Shown in pieces: positions 6,193 through 9,664 of a DNA stretch of 9,664 bases (within the stretch, counting starts at the first letter, position 1; every line of letters begins with the position of its first letter). The stretch comes from Euryarchaeota archaeon UBA28. Its GTDB lineage: Archaea; Thermoplasmatota; Poseidoniia; Poseidoniales; Thalassarchaeaceae. A model generated the notes under the pieces. It saw nothing but the letters and a program-made list of their open reading frames with translations, searched no databases and was not told where the DNA came from. The position numbers and the translations under genes are program-made. The stretch lies in NCBI GenBank assembly GCA_002501605.1, contig DANW01000003.1:1-9664 (forward strand), read 5' to 3'.

Positions 6193-7685
6193 GCATTCAA
6201 TATCACTCTTTTTCTTATGGAGTTCCACCCATCAAACATGCAAGAAATTTCCCCTTCATGACCTGGTTTGTAGAAAGAAATATCCCTATCTAATGGCATC
6301 CTTATTTCGACATCGGTAGCGGATGAAACGCCCTTAGGATCAATCAGGGATGCTATTATTGTGCTTCCTCCCCTGTACCTGTCGTCAATTCCGATTCCGA
6401 AACTCCTCTCCACTGAAGATACTCTCACTTGAACTGTGAGTGGCGTGCCTGCAAATTTCTCATTCAGAGAATTTTGCTCTGAAAGCATCCTTACAGAGGA
6501 AAATGATTGGATAATAGTGTGGATAGTATCGTGACCTGATCCATATTCATCATCGTGGGTTTCCATCGAGTTGGTACTTTCTGGTACTTCTTGGATTACT
6601 GTTTCCTCTTGTTGCATCTGGGGCACTGTTTCTTGAGCTACCGGTGTTTGAGCTTCGTTATCGGCCATCGACGAAGCGGCGGCAACCCCCAAAGCAGCTG
6701 CTGACAGCCCTAGTGCAACATCTGCATTTGAGGGGATTCTCGATTTGGCGATCATCTGAAACGAGTCTGCTTTGGCCGTCCATAATTCCCTAGCGGGGTT
6801 TTGGAACAGGTCAGGTAGCTTGGAAATCTTTGATTCGGCCTCATTATCCGCGATATCCCTGGCTGTCTGAAGAGATTCCAAGGTCGAGAATTCTGAAGCT
6901 TCCAAATTGCCAAGGATAGTAGCGAACTCCTCGGAAACATCGCCCATCAGGACCGACGGGTCGTCATTCTCGATAACCTCAATTTCCGAGATCTCGTGAT
7001 CGTCGTATTTGGCTGTAACAGTGGACGGTTCCGTGTCACTGGGGAGTCCATGTTCCGTAGACTTGTCGACTGGTTCTGAGCTATTCATCTCGATGGTAAT
7101 CCTTCCGACTCCAACCCACCTTCTAGTTCCAAGTGGGAGTTCTCCGTTTGCTGGTGGCCTCGTCCATCCTCCTCTGTAGTAATCCTGATTTCCGTTCTGT
7201 TCCCTGTCATCAAGACTCCAAGAGTTTGCCCCTCCAGAACCCGCGTTATAGAAATACATTCTAGCGCCGTTTGAATTCATGAAAAGTGGTTTTCCATTCA
7301 TTTCTCCATTTGGGGCGTAAGTTCCATTGTAGAATTCGTTTGGATGGTCGGAAACAGTGAGAGAATTACCGACTATGTAGGATTCTGAAGGACCTGAATC
7401 AACCAAGGTTAGTATTTCTTGCAGGTCAATTACCCCATTTCCGTCAGAGTCTAACACTGAGAAAATAGCGTTTACTATTGCACCCGGTGCTTTTTGGCCT
7501 GTGATGGAGGTGAGTGCGGCCTCGAATTCGGAGAGGTTTAGATTTCCATTGTCATCTAAATCATATTTAGAAAAAAGGGCCTCTGCTGAAATCCCTCTCG
7601 ATTTCAAAATTGTCTGTAAATTCTTAATCGCTACAGCCTCAATTCCACCGCTCACTGTATCTACCCAGACCCTCACAAGGGACAT
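6186..7685 (-). CDS. Multidomain EF-hand calcium-binding protein, function unknown
   Basis: This 499-residue protein carries two canonical EF-hand loops, DLDDNGNLNLSE (42-53) and DSDGNGVIDLQE (79-90), with acidic or amide residues at positions 1, 3, 5 and 9 and glutamate at 12, so calcium binding is expected. Residues about 102-200 form an Asn/Gly/aromatic-rich module (NGTYAPNGEMNGKPLF, then RMYFYN, DYYRGGW and RRWVGVG). Residues about 205-315 are acidic. An alanine-rich hydrophobic stretch (322-340) could be a weak membrane segment or a linker. A Gln/Glu/Thr-rich linker follows. The C-terminal part (about 385-499) has an alternating strand pattern that may be an OB-like fold. No signal peptide is visible. 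The gene starts 24 nt after gcvT and overlaps the convergent gene's 3' end by 7 nt. I do not recognise the full architecture. Confidence 0.8.
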   Translation of the reverse strand: MSLVRVWVDTVSGGIEAVAIKNLQTILKSRGISAEALFSKYDLDDNGNLNLSEFEAALTSITGQKAPGAIVNAIFSVLDSDGNGVIDLQEILTLVDSGPSESYIVGNSLTVSDHPNEFYNGTYAPNGEMNGKPLFMNSNGARMYFYNAGSGGANSWSLDDREQNGNQDYYRGGWTRPPANGELPLGTRRWVGVGRITIEMNSSEPVDKSTEHGLPSDTEPSTVTAKYDDHEISEIEVIENDDPSVLMGDVSEEFATILGNLEASEFSTLESLQTARDIADNEAESKISKLPDLFQNPARELWTAKADSFQMIAKSRIPSNADVALGLSAAALGVAAASSMADNEAQTPVAQETVPQMQQEETVIQEVPESTNSMETHDDEYGSGHDTIHTIIQSFSSVRMLSEQNSLNEKFAGTPLTVQVRVSSVERSFGIGIDDRYRGGSTIIASLIDPKGVSSATDVEIRMPLDRDISFYKPGHEGEISCMFDGWNSIRKRVILNAQ

Positions 7686-7709
7686 TCAGCAATGAGTCTT
7701 ACCACTGCA

Positions 7710-8858
7710 TTACAGGAATGGCGTACTTACCACAACTGCCTCGACAGTCCTTCTGGGGGATGCCTTTATCCAGACACTTTGGCCAATTTCAGCTCCGTCT
7801 AGGTAGGCCATTGCAATTCCGATACCACCTAGACTTGGAGAGGGGGCACCGCTAGTAACATATCCGATGATTTCTGAGTCTACTGATTCAGAAGTCAGTA
7901 CTGGATGACCGGGCCTGGGAGATGGCCCTCTGCCAACACATCTAATACCCGCCCACCTTAGAGAGTTGTCTAGGGATTTCTCGACGCTTGACTTACCGAT
8001 GAATTCATGGTTCATGTTGAGGCCAAATGGAACATCAGTTTCCGCTGTATTTCTATGTAGGAATCCCTCAGGAAGATTCACCTCAGGAGAGGTGTCTAGT
8101 CCTGGCCAGAGAAAGTCTTGTCCTGATAGCAAGTATCCCTTTTCAAGCCTAAGTGTATCTCTAGCTCCGAGCCCTACAGGAACCAAGCCGATCTCAGAGC
8201 CTGTGGAGATGAGTTCCTTCCAGAGAATGGTTGCCTGACTGTTGGGTATGAATATCTCCGCTCCTTTTTCGCCTGTGTATCCTGTCCCTTGTATCCAACC
8301 TGTTATGCCTAGATCGTTATTGGCGATTTCTTGACATCTAAATCTCCCAATTCTGTTATTTTCTCCAATTACTCTGGAAATTGCCTCCCCAGATTTTGGC
8401 CCTTGAACGGCTATTATGCTCATTCCCTCTGATTCATCATGGATTTCCACCGAGACATCATCTGGGAGGTGCCCCTCAAACCATTCAAGCATGGTGGAAA
8501 CCATCGATGCATTGGGCACTCCTAGAATTTCATTGTCCGACTTTACTGCAAAAATCATATCATCGATTAGGTTTCCATCCTCATCCAAAAAATGTGTATA
8601 CCCGCATGACCCCTTCGTGAATTTACGGAAGTCTTGTGTGCCAATACCAGATAGCCAATCAGCAACATTTTGACCTACAAATCTGAAGAAGCCCATGTGA
8701 GAAACATCAAAAATACCAACACTGGACCTCGTTGCCATGTGCTCTTCCTTGATTGACGAATACCATATTGGAAGCTCAAAACCGTGAAAATCGACTATTT
8801 TAGCGCCACACTCAATGTGAGATTCGTAAAGTGAAGTCCTGACTGGGATGTTTTCCAT
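7710..8858 (-). CDS. gcvT: Aminomethyltransferase (glycine cleavage system T-protein)
   Basis: GcvT moves the aminomethyl carbon from the H-protein to tetrahydrofolate, releasing ammonia and forming 5,10-methylene-THF. Over its 382 residues the family blocks are VDFHGFELPIWY (22-33), FDVSHMG (50-56), GNLIDDMI (95-102, with Asp100 matching the catalytic aspartate of bacterial T-proteins), GTGYTGEKGAEI (191-202), GLGARDTLRLEKGYLLSGQD (229-248) and TSGAPSPSLGG (335-345). Between GQD and FIGK the spacing is about a dozen residues longer than in the E. coli protein, with the extra length near 261-273. ATG 8858 has no Shine-Dalgarno sequence, but CTTATTTT lies about 26 nt upstream, so a leaderless transcript is likely. 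It is separated from gcvPA/gcvPB by about 2.5 kb and is followed by the EF-hand gene. Confidence 0.96.
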   Translation of the reverse strand: MENIPVRTSLYESHIECGAKIVDFHGFELPIWYSSIKEEHMATRSSVGIFDVSHMGFFRFVGQNVADWLSGIGTQDFRKFTKGSCGYTHFLDEDGNLIDDMIFAVKSDNEILGVPNASMVSTMLEWFEGHLPDDVSVEIHDESEGMSIIAVQGPKSGEAISRVIGENNRIGRFRCQEIANNDLGITGWIQGTGYTGEKGAEIFIPNSQATILWKELISTGSEIGLVPVGLGARDTLRLEKGYLLSGQDFLWPGLDTSPEVNLPEGFLHRNTAETDVPFGLNMNHEFIGKSSVEKSLDNSLRWAGIRCVGRGPSPRPGHPVLTSESVDSEIIGYVTSGAPSPSLGGIGIAMAYLDGAEIGQSVWIKASPRRTVEAVVVSTPFL

Positions 8859-8880
8859 GTAAATTGGAGGAGAGTGAGGG

Positions 8881-8888
8881 AAAATAAG
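8881..8888 (-). promoter_or_regulatory. Candidate TATA-like element for gcvT (leaderless)
   Basis: The minus strand reads CTTATTTT, centred about 26 nt before the ATG at 8858, with no ribosome binding site between them. This is the classic archaeal TATA-to-start distance if transcription begins at the start codon. The near-match at 5318-5325 in the same relative position strengthens the call. Confidence 0.45.
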
Positions 8889-8955
8889 TTTGGCATTAAT
8901 CGATGACTGGTCAGTGATTCATCAAGCACCCCAGTGTAATCATCTTATGCACAGG

Positions 8956-8963
8956 TTTAAGTA
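8956..8963 (+). promoter_or_regulatory. Weak candidate TATA-like element for the TFB gene
   Basis: TTTAAGTA lies about 36 nt before the ATG at 8996, which would give a leader of roughly 10 nt. No Shine-Dalgarno sequence is seen ahead of the ATG. A second AT-rich stretch (CTATACAA, 8977-8984) is too close to the ATG to be its TATA box. The 137-bp gap between gcvT and this gene otherwise shows nothing convincing. Confidence 0.25.
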
Positions 8964-8995
8964 AGACAGCCATCACTATACAACTACTGGTTCAT

Positions 8996-9664
8996 ATGAT
9001 TGAAGGTGATTCTGGCCAAACGGGCGACTCCAAGGCAGAGGGGCCTGTGAAAGCTGGACGAAGAGGCGCGATCGCCCCTTCGATGAGGCCCTCAGAGAGT
9101 AGGAAAACCGAGTCAGTTTTCAGGCCGTGCTCCATTTGTGGATCAAACTCGTGGGACACCGACGAGGCCAGAGGTGAGACGTCTTGCTCCACATGCGGAT
9201 ATGTCGCCGAGGAGAACATGATTGACCTCGGAGCAGAGTGGACGAATCATTCTGGAGGGGAAGACAAGAGCAGGGTCGGGGCACCCACGACACTTACTCT
9301 CTCTGACAAGGGACTTTCCACTGAGATAAGAAGGTCCGATCTGACATCCGGAGCCGCCAAAAGACACGGAATGTCTGGAAAGGCATTGAGAGATTGGCGG
9401 AGGAGGCAACGAATTGATCAGCGGAGTAAGACAAGGGATAGCAGAAGCAGGAATCTGTCTAAAGCTATGCAATTCATTAGAGATAGGGGCGACCTTCCCC
9501 CGCAGATAGAGCAGGAGGCGGCAGGACTCTACAGGAATTCCGTCGAAAGGGGGCTTGTCACTGGGAGGAGTATCAGAGGAGTTTCCGCTGCGTGTGTCTA
9601 TGTTGCTGCCAGGGAAGCCAGAATTCCTAGGAAGATAGAAGACGTCGCTGAGGCTTTTGACATG
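8996..9664 (+). CDS. tfb: Transcription initiation factor B (TFB), N-terminal part, open at the window end
   Basis: The frame is open from ATG 8996 to the last base (223 codons, no stop). TFB is the archaeal TFIIB homologue that bridges TBP-bound promoter DNA and RNA polymerase. A zinc ribbon is formed by Cys45, Cys48, Cys64 and Cys67 (CSIC...CSTC), followed by EENMIDLGAEW (72-82). The reader/linker region contains RVGAPTTLTLSDKGLSTEI (93-111) and a basic WRRRQRI (134-140). The first cyclin repeat begins at about 153, with EQEAAGLYR (172-180) and GRSIRGVSAACVYVAARE (190-207). The rest of that repeat and the second repeat lie outside the window. About 44 residues precede the zinc ribbon, more than in well-studied TFBs. 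Met30 (9083) is an alternative start but has no promoter-like sequence at leaderless distance. Confidence 0.93.
   Translation, partial: MIEGDSGQTGDSKAEGPVKAGRRGAIAPSMRPSESRKTESVFRPCSICGSNSWDTDEARGETSCSTCGYVAEENMIDLGAEWTNHSGGEDKSRVGAPTTLTLSDKGLSTEIRRSDLTSGAAKRHGMSGKALRDWRRRQRIDQRSKTRDSRSRNLSKAMQFIRDRGDLPPQIEQEAAGLYRNSVERGLVTGRSIRGVSAACVYVAAREARIPRKIEDVAEAFDM

Noticed and set aside
8902..8923. Possible operator: GATGA and TCATC arms around a 12-nt centre upstream of gcvT
   Set aside because: Five-base arms are too short to stand out from chance, and no second copy was found at gcvPA.
9068..9075. GCGATCGC palindrome, like the cyanobacterial HIP1 repeat
   Set aside because: It is a single copy inside the TFB coding sequence, with no other occurrence noticed in the window.

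Overview
This window looks like a piece of a planktonic euryarchaeal genome, most likely Marine Group II (Candidatus Poseidoniales) or a close relative. The archaeal signs are a transcription factor B gene at the right edge, the stand-alone ATP-pyrophosphatase subunit of GMP synthase, a P-protein of the glycine cleavage system split into two subunits, and TATA-like elements about 26 bp ahead of start codons that have no Shine-Dalgarno sequence. The Marine Group II assignment is an inference from gene content and style; no taxonomic search was possible. Coding density is near complete, and no RNA gene, mobile element, CRISPR array or long repeat was seen.

Positions 24-5237 (minus strand) form a tight five-gene cluster that reads gcvPA, gcvPB, a four-helix membrane protein of unknown function, purE, guaAb. 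gcvPA/gcvPB and purE/guaAb each overlap by 4 nt, the membrane-protein gene lies 31 nt after gcvPB, and the longest purE frame overlaps the membrane-protein gene by 14 nt. The set joins glycine decarboxylation, which feeds one-carbon units, to two steps of purine synthesis that need no folate but belong to the same pathway as the folate-dependent formyl transfers.

Positions 5238-5346 are a divergent promoter region. A single plus-strand gene (5347-6192) encodes an SDR/epimerase-fold protein that has lost the usual catalytic and nucleotide-binding signature residues. It converges with, and overlaps by 7 nt, a minus-strand gene (6186-7685) for a 499-residue multidomain protein with two well-formed EF-hand loops. 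That gene follows gcvT (7710-8858, minus) by 24 nt, so gcvT and the EF-hand protein probably form a second transcription unit.

Positions 8859-8995 are a second divergent promoter region, between gcvT and a plus-strand TFB gene (8996 to the window end, open at the right edge). The P- and T-protein genes are here, but gcvH and the lipoamide dehydrogenase gene are not, so the glycine cleavage system is incomplete in this window. Most of the content is ordinary metabolism. The least explained items are the EF-hand protein, the degenerate SDR and the membrane protein inside the gcv-pur operon.
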